64,000 nt of DNA from Camellia lanceoleosa (Eukaryota; Streptophyta; Magnoliopsida; Ericales; Theaceae), in assembly GCA_025200525.1 (NCBI GenBank), contig CM045758.1, positions 195,088,463-195,152,462 of the forward strand. Direction: 5' to 3'. A program made the translations under genes and the position numbers. This document shows positions 22,045 to 33,700 of the stretch, piece by piece (positions within the stretch are counted from its first letter, which is position 1; the number at the start of each line of letters is the position of its first letter). The notes under the pieces are model-generated. The model saw only the letters and a program-made list of their open reading frames with translations. It searched no databases and had not been told where the DNA came from.

Positions 22045-22859
22045 TTCATGATACCTAACATTACTTGGTACCCTAATTAGTGTTTTTAATTAGGATTCGT
22101 GGTCATATCGAGAGTGAACTCAAATATAGAAAGCGCCAATCATAATTCTAAGATATGTTCCACGCTTTAGAAATGATAAGGCCCATTATTCGAATCAAAC
22201 CAGGCCCGTATTTTTTAAGCCCATATTATTCTGGGCTATCTAAATCCTAATCTGGAACCAGGCCGAAAAAATTCTTGCCAGCATAATCTTTGCATGATTA
22301 CCAACAAATGCTGTTTGGTGCAGTAACATGAACTGCCTATAATTTATTATATTTTTTGAGAGTTTGTGTCAAATTATTTAGTATAATTTTTACTTATAAT
22401 TTAATAGATAAAAATAATTTAAATAAGTTAAAAATATAACGATAACTCCTTTATTAACTAAAATATTTTGTTCTTAAATTTTTATCTTTAAAATAAGATA
22501 AAATATTAATTTGTTGTAGTACACGTGCACATTGCACTCATTGAAAATATTTGTTATTGAAATGTATCACTCAAATTTGAGAAGTTTAAAATTATAAATT
22601 CTAAAAAAAATCTTAATCAACTTCAATTTTAAAGTAATAAGATATTGATTTAAATTTCTAATAATTATTAATTATGAAACGAAGATTCCCATACAATTCA
22701 CAAAATGGAGAGAAAAAGTATTCAACATTGACACTTCACCTGAATTTTGATTCCTTCAATAATGACAAAAAGAAAGGTCACCATATCACTATCTTAAAGT
22801 TCAGACAATAATTCATTCTCTGTTGAATGATTTGGGGGAAATGGGTGCTATATCGAACA

Positions 22860-23144
22860 TGTTATAAAATATTTGGATAACTATCATCAAAAATAAAAAA
22901 TATATATATATATAATTAAAATTTTAATGAGTTTTTAGACCAAAATAGAAATAGGATAAAGTTTTACTGTGTGAAAAGTGTGGTACGCCATGTGGTAAAT
23001 CACATGGCGTGGTGAATAGTGAGGGTTTTATCACCTATAAATAGGTGAGTTTGCATGGTAATAAAAGTATAGAAAAAAAAAAAAACTCTTTATTTCCTCT
23101 TATATTGTGGCTCTTTTTTCTTTATTTTCTTTAGTTTTATAATA
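22860..23144 (+). repeat. 5' LTR of Copia-1
   Basis: It is collinear with 40845-41029: AATGAGTTTTTAGACCAAAAT, GTTTTAC..TGTGRRAAGTGTGGTA.GCCATGTGGT and TATCACCTATAAATA. TATAAATA lies at 23036-23043. The end is placed by the primer-site-like CGTTATCTCGCATTTGAGA at about 23145, close to the CGTTATCAGCACG motif seen after LTRs of this lineage. A perfect 10-bp stem (22985-22994 with 23001-23010) sits just upstream of the TATA. Confidence 0.75.
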
Positions 23145-23369
23145 CGTTATCTCGCATTTGAGATTCTCAATTAACCGAGAAGGAAAAGAATAATCATATA
23201 CAAATAAGGTTGGTGTGGTTTTTTTACAATGTGGTTGAGGTAGGTATAAATAAATTTTGAATAAATATTTTATAAGAACGATTCATGATAAGGCTAATTC
23301 TATATTTTTCTTAATATATTCACGTAATACTAAATATATTATTATTGTTGTGTTGAGTGCACAAATATA

Positions 23370-23960
23370 TCAAGTCCTTTAAAATCAGAATTCTTAGATC
23401 TTGATATTTTAGGAAATTTATTTATCTTGGATACTTGATATTGAGATCCACCTTAAGGCAATGGATCTTGGAGATACTATTAAAAATGAAAATAAAGCAT
23501 CCCTGAAAGATTGCACAAAGGCAATGATATTCATTCGCCACTATCTCTAAGAAGAATTAAAACTGAATACCCCACGGTAACAGATTCACTATTTTTGTTT
23601 AGTAATTTGAAGGAGAAATACGAGTACCAGAAAACTGTTACCCTTCCAAAAAGCTTCCTATAATTGATTGTACTTGAAGTTACAAAATTTTGAATCAATT
23701 AGTGAGTACAATCTATAGAACATGTGTTGAAATATTCACATCAATACTATGCTCTTGTAGTAGCAATATAAAGAGCGTCGATCTACAAAGTACTATGAAC
23801 TGATTTCATGCCTTCTTGTGGCTAAACAAACCAAGCAACTTTTATTGAAAAATCATCAATCTCTCCTTACTAGCTCTGTTTCATTCCCTGAAATGCATGA
23901 GGTTGCATTTCATAGTCGTGGATGAGGGAGAAGTCATGGTTTTGGACATGACTGAGGTAA
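23370..23960 (+). pseudogene. Copia-1 gag (broken)
   Basis: The plus strand encodes, with stops, the typical Ale-lineage gag order: an N-terminal LEF-DLDILG-like stretch (about 23385), EIHLKAMDLGDTI (about 23440), KAMIFIRHYL then EELKTEY (about 23520), NLKEKYEYQKTVTLPK (about 23600) and, after a poor stretch, SKYYELISCLLVAKQTKQLL (about 23790). Internal stops, for example directly after FIRHYL, rule out a functional capsid protein. No intact zinc knuckle was found. Confidence 0.7.
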
Positions 23961-24839
23961 AATTACAGAATTAGTAGGGGACATGTTCAGAAATATTCAA
24001 ACAAAAATATCATGTCATTCCACCTGAAGTGGAATAATCCTAAGATATCACAGGAAAAAGGAAAAAAAGTTTACATAATAGAATCTCCCAAGAATGATGT
24101 ATGTATTCATGTTGCATATGCATGGTGCATATTATGTGGCAAATAAATATGTTAGAAAATAGAGTGATTATTATGCATAAATAATTATTGTTCATCTTTT
24201 TTACCCGGAAGTTCACTATTCATCATTGTGCATTATTTTAACAATTTTCTCAAAATACTATTCATCAACAATGTTTTACTATTGAAATCTTTTCAACTCA
24301 GAGCGTTTGTCTTCTAGATAACAAGCCTCAATAAAAGGGGGAAAAAAAAAGATTATTTGGTAATGAAAATATTCACACTGATTTTTGAATATTATATTTG
24401 TTTTAGTTATGTTTTTGGAATTTATATTTTCCTGTTTGATTATGTTTTGGAAATGATGATTAGCTATCTATATACATGGATTGTATTAAAGTATTGACTA
24501 ATTCTAAAATGTTGAGTAAAATATTAAATTAGCAGACAGTATAAAGACACCCATAATTCTTTGTAATGAAAAATATTTGACGATGACAAAAACTAATGTA
24601 AAATCTCAGGTTCTGCAAATTTGATTGAAAACTCTGGAAGGGCCAATATTATAATTGTCAAATGAAATCAAATTTAATATTGATGAAGTATATACTACCA
24701 AATCCAAAAGACATCTCATATGTTTTAAAGATATATGTCGATTGGTTATTGAAACCATACGTAAAGGTAAAGAAGAATATCTATATATTATTTCTAAGAT
24801 TTTTTGATATTCATATGAGTTGTATTATACATCAATAAA

Positions 24840-25620
24840 AGCAATTGAATCAAATGTTGAGATACACCGTAAGTGCTCTAACTTAATGCACCGTATGTTA
24901 TAATCCAAAAACAAATATGTTAGGACATGATTATCCTGAGCATTCAGGATCTATAAGGATGTATTGAATTATTAAAAATTCAAATAAAACATCTATTAAA
25001 GAACCAAAAGATTCTTTTACCAAGAGATCATCCATGCTCTGTCTGTTCACTGAGAAAATTAATTATTAGACTATCCCATTCATATCAACATGGACTATTT
25101 GTTATTTCATGATTTTTATAGATATATTAACTAGATAATCTCATTCGTAACACAACTTTTAATGATTATTGCATACATGTTGGTATTGATGTCAAGCATC
25201 CTACTACCCATGTTCATACTCAAAATGGTATAGTTTAATATTAAATTAAATGGCTTTAGTTGATCGCTCAAACTTTGCTTCTGAAAAATAAATTACCTAT
25301 TTCAGCATGGGGTCATGCTAAACCAATTGTACACATGAGTACTCACCATTATAACTTATATTTGGTCAGCCATCAAATATTATTTATTTAGAATGTTTGG
25401 TTATGCTGTATATGTTTCTATTGCAAATGAGTCTTCAACGTAAACTTGGAGTTTATGTTAGTTTTGATTCTCCATTTATTATTAGATATATTGAATCCTT
25501 AACATGTGATGGATTTAGAGCATGTTTTGAGGATTGTTATTTTGATGAACCAGTCTTCCCATCATCAAGGAAAGAAAATTTGCAGCTTGGAATTTGACGT
25601 GAAATCACTTGAAATAATTC
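24840..25620 (+). pseudogene. Copia-1 integrase (broken)
   Basis: Recognisable pieces include VGIDVKHP and HVHTQNG (about 25180-25230), LPISAWGHA (about 25290), and an open piece at 25397-25597 with RKLGVYVSFDSPFIIRYIES and FEDCYFDEPVFPS. These match the integrase core and its C-terminal extension in Copia polyproteins. Frames shift several times and the catalytic D-D-E set cannot be read in one frame. Confidence 0.7.
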
Positions 25621-26100
25621 GATGTTATCTTATCTTGATCATCGTATTAATCAATGTGAACTAAAAGTTTAAAGGATTATTTATTTCCCAAGTATAAGCA
25701 AATTAATTACCAATGCCTTCACCAACACTAAACATGTAATAAAATCCTATATTCCATTGCTAATGTCTAACAAGAATTGATGTTCTTGAAGAACAATCTG
25801 CTGGTATAGTTGTAAATGTATCTAAGTCATGCTAAAAGCGTAGACCCATTTGCAAAAAAAGACTAAGTTCTTAAAAGAATAAGACAATTCATATTCCTGA
25901 AAAGATCATATCTAGTGCTCCTGAAGAGGCTATATCTACACTCCTAAAGAGGTGCTCTAGATACCTAGGACTTTTGAAAAGGCTAAACCCACAAAAAAAT
26001 TCTTAATGCTCCTAGAGAGGTTAGACCCACAAAACAGACTATTATAAATCTATCTAAATCTCCTACTTATAAACCTCTTGAAGTAGAACCTCCAAAAGAA

Positions 26101-26190
26101 AAATCTCCTAAAAAGTTATCCCCTGAAGTGAAATCTCCTGAAGAGTTATCCCATGAAGTGGAACCTCTTGAAGAGTTATCCCTTGAAATG
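26101..26190 (+). repeat. Three 30-bp units in the Copia-1 integrase-RT linker
   Basis: Three in-phase 30-bp units (26101, 26131, 26161) each encode a ten-residue K/E-S/P-P-E/K-E-L-S-x-E-type repeat, rich in proline and glutamate. The linker between integrase and RT in this lineage is known to be repetitive and variable in length. It remains open in frame although the flanking domains do not. Confidence 0.8.
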
Positions 26191-26975
26191 GAAAATGTAC
26201 CTGAAAATAATGAGAATATATGTGGCGCTCCAAATTTTTTTTTGGAACATCATAAAATTTAAATAATAAATAACATGCTAAATAAAAATTTTAACAACTA
26301 ATCAGGGAAATTTAGATTTTCACATAGTCAAAGCTTAACAACTAAATTACGATTCCACATACAATATTTCAAAAACTTTATAACATTCGTAATTACTAAT
26401 ACCAAGGATAATAAAATTTTATTTCGATAGAGTCTTGACTTTAAGTTAGCCAAGGTTCAATATTAGCAACAGCTCCAAATTCAGCCTTATTCTCTTCTTC
26501 GACATAATCTAGCATGAAACGCAAGGGCAACAAAATATATGCCATGAGTTTTGCAACACAGTAAGAAAATATAACCAACCTACCATTCTTTTTAAGAAAA
26601 AATAATCAAATCATAACAATTAAAATAATAGTAAAATTCAATAGCATGATAAATGTAATAATCATTATAATAATTTGGACAATTTTCATAGTTTAGGTGA
26701 CACTCAAAATTTTACCAAAGAGGTTTTCTTACTAACCACTAAGTCATGGCCACGGTTAATTTGGAAACCCCCTCTTGGTCAAATATTAAAGAACTACCAA
26801 AGATGTCCGCATCCAGAGTTATATACCCAAACTGTGGCATCCATAGTCTGTCCCAAGGGAACAGTCTGCCAGGGGTATGTAAACTCTCTGCGTGCCATCC
26901 GCACATCCATCATTATTCCAAAATCAAATACCGATAAGAGTTCAAATAAGTCTCGTGCCATCTTAGGGTTTCGCG

Positions 26976-27398
26976 TAAGGGTGTAATTTTGGCCCAGCCT
27001 ATGTTTGGCCTTGTGGGCTCCCACCAAAAAATCAGGCCGGGCCAGCCCACAGGCCAGAAAACTAGGCCCAGGCCTAGGGGTATTCAGGCTTTGGACGAGC
27101 CAGCGGACTAGGCCTCGGGTTTGGGCCTGGGCTTGAGCTTTGGGTAGGCCTAAACAAATTTTTTTGTTTTTTCCACAAAAATTTTATTATTTTCCATTAA
27201 AAATAACACTGGGCCTCGAGCGGGCCGGCATCGGACCGGGCTTTTGAGCGGGCCTTGAGCGAGCTAATGGGCGCCAGCTGTCAGTCCATGGACGGATCAA
27301 GCTTCAAAACGATGGCCCAGCCTCGCCCAAAGCTCAGTCGGGCTTGACTCGGCCTTAACGGGCCAAGGCCATGGCCACGAGCCAAAATTACACCCCTA
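26976..27398. mobile_element. Non-autonomous hAT element (423 bp)
   Basis: Terminal inverted repeats are TAAGGGTGTAATTTTGGC on the left and the inverse of TAGGGGTGTAATTTTGGC on the right, differing at one base. A perfect 8-bp duplication GTTTCGCG flanks it (26968-26975 and 27399-27406), diagnostic for hAT. The interior is unusually GC-rich with many GGCCYGGGC words, as is usual for the TAGGGGTGT hAT families of plants. There is no transposase. It is nested in Gypsy-5, itself nested in Copia-1. Confidence 0.9.
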
Positions 27399-28669
27399 GT
27401 TTCGCGACACAATTTACATAAAAATTATTAAAAATCAGGGCTCACCCTAAACAACTGGTATTAACCCTCAATTGTTAACTTTGTATAAGCTGTTAATCGT
27501 TTCAGTTAATTTTTATATTGGTCACAAATAATTCCAATTTTATTCATCAATAATGTTGTACCAACTCATGAAAATTTCCAACATAAAACGTTACACATAT
27601 CCCACCAAAAATAAATCAATGTACAAAATTTAAATAAACAATTAATTTAAACCATGGTATGAAATAATAATATAGATATCAAAAAATAAATAAATCATAA
27701 TCACACACATGCATGGATTTTTAATCTACAAGATTAGAGTAGCACAATATTAAATTTTAGTCCAAATAAACAATTGAAGAGATAATTTTTTATTCCTTCT
27801 AAATCTGCCAAAATTTTCAGAATGTATATCTCGCAAATAAAATTATAAATAAAATTACTTATACAACTCTAAAATTCATACAAATCTGCAGAATGCTCAA
27901 TAAACATGTTATGGTCATTTTTCAGAAAGAATTTTCCAAAAATAAATTATAAATAATTCTTAAAAATTCCAAAAAAGTTTATGACACAGATTTATTACAT
28001 TTTCGTAAATTAATTCCATACTTAAATTTATAAATCAATTCCATAATCTAAAAATTTATTATGAAACTAGACTTCTCAAATTTCATTTTTTGTTCAGAAA
28101 TTACCAGATTTGGTTTAATATAAAATTTTTAATGATTTTTCAAACACATAGTAAAATCTGCCCATAGCTCCAAATTTGGTTTAAAATCTGTATAAATTCG
28201 TACAAAACTTTATAATTGTTGCAAAAATTCATAAACGAAGTAGACATCATTATAAACAATTTTTCAAAAGAAATCATCTTCAAATTTTGAGTGTAAAATT
28301 GTCTAAAAATTCGTAAAAATATTTTGGCAGATTCAAGAACTAAATAAATTCTTCAATCTTCTCTTTAATGGTATAAACTACACATGCAATCCTATTTCCA
28401 CAATAATACCATGACTTTAAGACTATTAATATCTTTAAATATTTGATATACACATCACAAAATTTACATACATACATATATAAATTTCTATCTATAAATT
28501 AGTCATTTTATTAATTGAAAATGTCAACAATTAAAAAAAATGAGAGGGGTGAGAGGGTTTTCTTACTTAGTTGTAGGATTAAAATGGAATAGTGAAATGG
28601 TAGGAAAATATGCAACTTTAATCTCCTCATCTTCTTCTACTAAGCTTGCTCACAGGAATTCCCTCTTCT

Positions 28670-29150
28670 TCTTTTTTTTCTTTTTTTTTCACTCTCTCTC
28701 TCTCTCCGATTAGTTTCTTTGTTTTTTCTTTTGAGAGAATCAAATCTGCATGTATGGATATCTGTATATATAGAGAGATGCCCCTGAGGCTCCCTCTCTC
28801 TCTTTAGTTATTCCCTTTAGTCCCATCAAATCTTCTAGTTCCAATGAGTATATTTGAGTTAATATGCATGCAATCCAAGTGTTGTTCTTTGCCGAAATAT
28901 TATTATTCTTCTTCTTTTTTTTTTTTTTTTGTTTTACTCTCTCTCCGATTAGTTTCTTCGTTTTTTCTTTTGAGAAAATCAAATCTGCATGTATGGATAT
29001 ATGTATATATAGAGAGATTCCCTTTAGGCCTCTCTCTCTCTCTCTCTCTTTTAATCATTCCCTTTAGTCCCATCAAATCTTCTAGTTCCAATGAGTATAT
29101 TTGAGTTAATATGCATGCAATCCAAGTGTTGTTCTCTGCTGAAATATTCT
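28670..29150 (-). repeat. Tandem duplication of the Gypsy-5 promoter block (2 x ~239 bp)
   Basis: The CCGATTAGTTTCTT phrase occurs at 28706 and 28945, 239 bp apart. Both units continue with TTTTGAGARAATCAAATCTG, CATGTATGGATAT, TATATATAGAGAGAT and TCCCATCAAATCTTCTAGTT. Each unit carries a TATATATA box (about 28766 and 29003, minus strand) and CT-rich tracts, so the LTR appears to have two copies of its core promoter. Frames spanning this block are repeat-driven and not genes. Confidence 0.85.
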
Positions 29151-29176
29151 TCTTCTTCTTCTTCTTCTTCTTCTTT
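29149..29176 (+). repeat. CTT microsatellite
   Basis: It consists of about nine uninterrupted TTC/CTT units at the end of the duplicated block in Gypsy-5. On the element's own strand it is a GAA tract. Confidence 0.9.
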
Positions 29177-29469
29177 TTGGTGTATTTGTGTGGGTTTCTT
29201 AAATTTGCTATATTAAGATTTTTAACTAAGCTATTTAGAAAGAATAATTATCATGTTAGATCCTTATTAAAATAATTTATAAACAACAAATATTGAACAC
29301 CCACAAAATTTTAATTCTTAATAATGTCTTTATTAATTATTGAATTGGGTTAATTTAAAACTAACTTTTATACTAATATATATTTCAGATAAACTCGATA
29401 AAATTAATTAATTAATTTATTTATTTATTTTCTTTTAAGAATAATTAAATTTGGGTTTTCAACATATAT

Positions 29470-29838
29470 TATATAAGTACAAGAGATATTTGTGATAAAA
29501 ATTAAACTGTTGTCGACAACATATTTTCGTTTAAAGTTGCTCTTGATATTACCAAAAATAACGATGAAAGCATTACCAAAAGTGATGATAATAATAAACC
29601 ATAAACTGTCGAAGAATGATAACATAGAAATAATTGGCCGAAGTGGAAAAGAAGCAATACAAGTAAAATTAAACTCACTTACAAAAACGTGAAGTATTTA
29701 GACCTGTAGTCTAACTTCTTGAAGGGACTAGCCTATTAAATATAAATGGTTATTGTTGGATATAAGTGGGTATTTGTGTTACAGCGCAATGAGATAAAAT
29801 TGTTAGATATAATGCACAACTTATTGTACAAGGTTTCT
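29470..29838 (+). pseudogene. Copia-1 RT, N-terminal part (broken)
   Basis: After the Gypsy-5 insert, the Copia frame resumes with VVDNIFSFKVALD-like text, then WPKWKEAIQVELNSLTKREVF (29630-29690), the start of the Copia RT domain. It continues towards KWVFVxRRNE..VRYxAxLVxQGF and is cut by Gypsy-1 at 29839, within the sequence that should read QGF-xQK. Stops are present. The domain resumes at 39482. Confidence 0.78.
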
Positions 29839-32239
29839 TGTCACGACCCAAACCCGCCCCTACGGGTTTAGTACCGTAACCGGCCAGTAATCCGAGATTA
29901 CCAAAGGCCTGCTTAGCAGTAAGACAGTATAACAGAGTACAGGGGCAAAGTGAAAGCCAATACAGTAAATAAACAATGCCGAATGAGCTATAACAGTCTG
30001 TATGCCAAAAGATTTTGCATACATTTATACGGAACAATACAAACAGTATGCATATCATATACAAACAGTCAGAACAGGGACTTAATCCCCGATAGCCAAG
30101 ATAAAGCAAAACGCTCATTTATACAAGGTTACAAAACGGTATGGAGACAGACGGGGAAATAAAAACACCCCTAAGCCATAGCTTAAGGTGTTCGAACGTC
30201 AGCAGGAGGCACATTGGTTGGCTTGACAAAACCGAGTTTACCCCGACGCCTCTAGCTTTGATCCGGTGCCTGTACACCTACATATATACATGAGTAGTGA
30301 GCTAAAGCCCAGTGAATAACATAATGCGTAAAGGGGTTTAGAATGAATGTCCTTACAGTAATGAAAACAGTTCATTAAATCAAGATTCCACTATTCACCA
30401 ATCACCATATGTGGTACATCCATTAGCGTAACAGTAAACAGTAGGTCTTAAAAGACCGAACAGTAATAATGGCCATCAATCAGTAAACAGTAGTGGTTCC
30501 ACGAGGGAACCGACAGAGATCTCTGTAATAGTAGCAGTAAACAATAGGTGCTAAGGATGCCACAAAGATGCCTGTAATATAGGACATACATTCATTCAAG
30601 AAACAATATCACCAAGAAATCATTCCATTCAAGATTCAAGATAATCATTTTGAATATATCTTTACACAATTGTTACTCACAGAGTTCTGGGCTACAGTGA
30701 ACTAGAGCGTCTCCTCAGAATGCCAACCCTATACAGTTAACAGATTGAACACACACTAAGTTTCATAGTTGGGAAAGATAATGACTTAATCCCTAAATTT
30801 GCCTTGGTGTGTTCTACATCCATATCCTCTTTAAGATGCCTTAAATATGTCCTAGGAATGCCTAGGATGGAAAGAGGATGCAAAGATGCACCTAGAAAAC
30901 ATTTTCAAAATTTTCAGTGAAACAGAGTCCCGCTCGAGCGTTAACTTCCCCGCTCGAGTGGACATGCAAACAAAGGTCCACGCTCGAGCGTCAACTTACC
31001 CGCTCGAGCGGACCAAAAAGTACTGGATAGGTGGAAATCACGCTCGATAGGGCGCTCGATGGCCGCTCGAGCGCAAGACACGGGGTCCCGCTCGAGCGTC
31101 CAATACCCCGCTCGAGTGTACTGCAAAACATAACAAAGTACTGGATGCTCGAATTTCCCGCTCGAGCTCCACTTTCCCCGCTCGAATGGGAGTGCAAAAT
31201 TTGGAAAACCCAGATTGCACCTTCAAGCTTAAAACCAAGTTTTGATGCACTAAAATCAATCCTCTTGGGCCCAAAAACCTGGAAAACACTTGTAAACACA
31301 TGATATAATATGTTTCAAAGATCAATTTGTAAAATTGATGCCCAAGGGTTGTTCAATTAAACTTATTTTCAAACCAAATTTCAAGAACATAATTCAAACA
31401 TGACATGCATGATTTCAAACCATTTCAAAGCTTCAATTTGATGCTCTAAAGAGCCAATTGTTCCAAAAGTAAGTTGAAAACATGGAATTAACCTCCAATA
31501 TACACATGCATGTGACAATTTGCCATGAAATCAACTCAAAAGTCAACAATACAACCATGCATGCATGAGATGAGTTACAATACAACATTTTAAAGCAAAT
31601 TCATGACTTAGACCACTCATCAACCATGAACTATGCAAGATACATCTCAAATACATAAATGAGAGGATGAAGCTCATACCTAGGCTCCTTAATTACAAGT
31701 CTTGAGGTTCAAACTAGCAAGAACTTCTTCCAATTCCTTCAATTTCCAAGCAATTACAAGTTGAAGACTAATCTTCTAAGTCTCTCTCTCTCTAAATTCG
31801 GTTAGAGCTCTCAATGTGACTGATGAAATGTTTGTAAATGAGTGCAATAAGGCTCAAATAGGTTGGCTACATGGCCCATTAACAATGGCATTTAAGTAAA
31901 TAAACCTAACTCTTTAATTGGCTCTATTTAATCTAGTTTAATCATACCAAATCACTTTTTAATTAAATATGCTATAAAAATCACATAAATTATGATAATC
32001 ATAAAATATTAATCAATTTCAGATTCGGCCGCCGATAAGGCCTTCAATTCGCAATTTAAACGCAAAGTCATGAACAGATAATTAAACAGGCAACAGATAG
32101 AAAATGCAATTCAACAGATATACCCAATCAATCGCTACCAACAATACCAAGATTTTGCTGATTCGATTACTTATCATAATCAGTCTCAGTGTAGCAGTAA
32201 TCGGTAATTAATCGGTGATAAGTGAGGAGGGTTGTTACA
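29839..32239 (-). repeat. 3' LTR of Gypsy-1 (2,401 bp)
   Basis: On the minus strand it runs from TGTAACAACCCTCC to GGGTCGTGACA. It aligns end to end with 36953-39476, except for the 147-bp MITE there and several short patches of dense change. It holds the clearest CGCTCGAGCG palindrome array (30931-31188). The frames at 29750-30118, 30941-31126 and 30991-31325 are within the LTR and not coding. Confidence 0.95.
30931..31188. repeat. CGCTCGAGCG palindrome array (about 11 copies)
   Basis: The palindrome CGCTCGAGCG, or one-base variants ending GAGTG, GATAG, GAGCT or GAATG, starts at 30931, 30951, 30981, 31001, 31041, 31053, 31064, 31089, 31109, 31159 and 31179. Spacings are mostly 10-50 bp. The core CTCGAG and its CG flanks are far denser than expected in this AT-rich LTR. 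The same motif occurs four times in the LTR of Gypsy-2. The array lies about 1.05-1.3 kb into the LTR in element orientation, apparently downstream of the promoter. Confidence 0.92.
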
Positions 32240-32254
32240 GTCTCCCCTCCTTAT
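32240..32254 (-). other. Polypurine tract of Gypsy-1
   Basis: Directly before the 3' LTR the minus strand reads ATAAGGAGGGGAGAC, then TGTAACAACCC. Such a purine tract primes second-strand synthesis in LTR elements. Confidence 0.85.
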
Positions 32255-32261
32255 AAAGAGT

Positions 32262-33560
32262 TTAGTTCTCTAAACTCGAATTACCTTCATTCTGGAAAAA
32301 AATAGGATTCAATGGAAACAGTTCGGGATATCTCTTAGCCATGTCATCTTCCCTTTCCCAAGTGGCATATACACTACCATGGTTCTGCCAGTCAACTTTC
32401 ACTAACGAAATCTCTTTATTTCTCAGTTTCTTGATCCGTCTGGTCACAATCTGTACAGGCCGTTCCTCGTAAGTGTAGTCATCACTCAACACTACCCGAG
32501 TAGGCTCAATCACATGGAATGGATCCCGGAGATAATCCCTCAACATCGAGATGTGGAAGACGTTATGCATATACTCCATTTCAGGAGGAAGCGCAACTTG
32601 ATACGCCACCGGATTGATTTTCTCAATAACTTCATATGGACCGACGTATCTGGGCGCTAACTTGCCCTTGACTCCGAAATGAGTCTGGCCTTTCATCAGT
32701 ATCACTTTCACAAACACGTGATCACTCACTTCATATTCTCGGTCTCGCCTTCTGACATCTCAGATAACTTTTCTCGTCGGCTGCAGGCGCTTTCGCTCTC
32801 AGACGTTTCCCTTTCTCCGTCGTTTCATACACAATCTCGGGCCCAAGCAAAGGCCCATCTCCAACTTCTACCGAGTAGATGGGAGATCTACATTTTCTGC
32901 CATATAACGCCTCGAAAGACGCCATACCAATACTTGAATGGAAGCTATTATTGTAGGCAAATTCAGCTAATGGCAAATGACTTTCCTGGGCTTCCAAAAT
33001 CAGGGACACACATTCTCAATAAATCCTCCAGAGTTTGGATGGTCCTTTCTGACTGTCCATCTGTCTCAAGATGATAGGCACTACTCAGTCTCAATTCAGT
33101 ACCCAATGCAGTCTGTAGGCTTTGGCAAAACCTCGATGTAAACTTCGAATCCCTGTCAGAAACAATGGATACAAGCACTCCATGCAGTCTAACAATTTCA
33201 TCAATATAAATTATAGTCAACTTGTCTGCATTATAAATTGTCTTGACAGGTAAGAAGTGAGCAGATTTGGTCAGTCTATCAACAATAACCCAAATTGAAT
33301 CCATACCTTTTCTAGAGCGAGGCAATCCAACGATAAAATCCATCGTGATGTGCTCTCATTTCCACTCCGGTATGGGTAAGGGTTGCAGTAAGCCTGCGGG
33401 TCGCTGATGTTCCGCTTTGACTTGTTGGCAATGAAGATATTTGGACACAAAGTCGGCAATTTCTTTCTTCATTCCCGGCCACCAAAAGTTCTGTTTCAAG
33501 TCTTGTAACATTTTCGTATTCCTCGGATGAATAGAAAATTTTGAGTTGTGGCCCTCTTGC
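32262..33560 (-). pseudogene. Gypsy-1 integrase with chromodomain (broken)
   Basis: The core (32963-33343) reads [20 protein letters not shown], then [13 protein letters not shown] and [17 protein letters not shown], showing the first and second Asp and the Glu of the D-D-E triad. The C-terminal part (32262-32729) has the GPYEVIEKINPVAYQVALP module and ends with a chromodomain-like RPVQIVTRRIKKLRN and VKVDWQNHGSVYATWERE. Chromodomains direct chromovirus integration to heterochromatin (known for the family). An in-frame stop follows PIPEWK just upstream of MDFIVG (about 33355), and a frameshift lies at about 32965-33009. The zinc-binding N-terminus (about 33400-33560) is recognisable only in pieces. 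Confidence 0.9.
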
Positions 33561-33700
33561 AGAACTCTCCTTTTCAGTTCAGTATCATTCGGTACACACA
33601 GTCTTTCTTGAAATTTCAGTACATTATTTTCAAATTTGAACCCTGGCCTCGGTTTAGATTTTCTTTATTCGATGACCTTCTTCAAGAAATTATCCTGTTG

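Larger units (their letters stand above)
20837..22859. other. AT-rich DNA downstream of the CEP-like gene
   Basis: I see no further gene. The stretch holds the likely 3' UTR (about 20837-20930, no strong AATAAA but several AATAAT-like words), a small MITE-like inverted-repeat element (21173-21310), a perfect 13-bp hairpin (22013-22044) and a GGCCCA/GCCCAT-containing patch near 22185-22265. It ends at the 5' LTR of Copia-1. Confidence 0.5.
26221..29464 (-). mobile_element. Gypsy-5: solo LTR-like insertion in Copia-1
   Basis: It interrupts the Copia-1 linker, whose coding sequence resumes at about 29470. On the minus strand it starts TGTTGAAAACCCAAATTTAA and ends TTTGGAGCGCCACA, standard TG...CA ends of a chromovirus LTR. 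Flanks are ATATA on the left and TATAT on the right; the target was an AT repeat, so the duplication is plausible but ambiguous by one base. Without the 423-bp hAT MITE and its duplication it is about 2.8 kb and contains no gag or pol, hence a solo LTR. A ~240-bp tandem duplication (28670-29150) covers its promoter region. Confidence 0.7.

Noticed and set aside
28844..29104. Hydrophobic frames with poly-Phe and poly-Leu runs
   Set aside because: They are generated by T-runs and CT microsatellites in a duplicated LTR promoter block.
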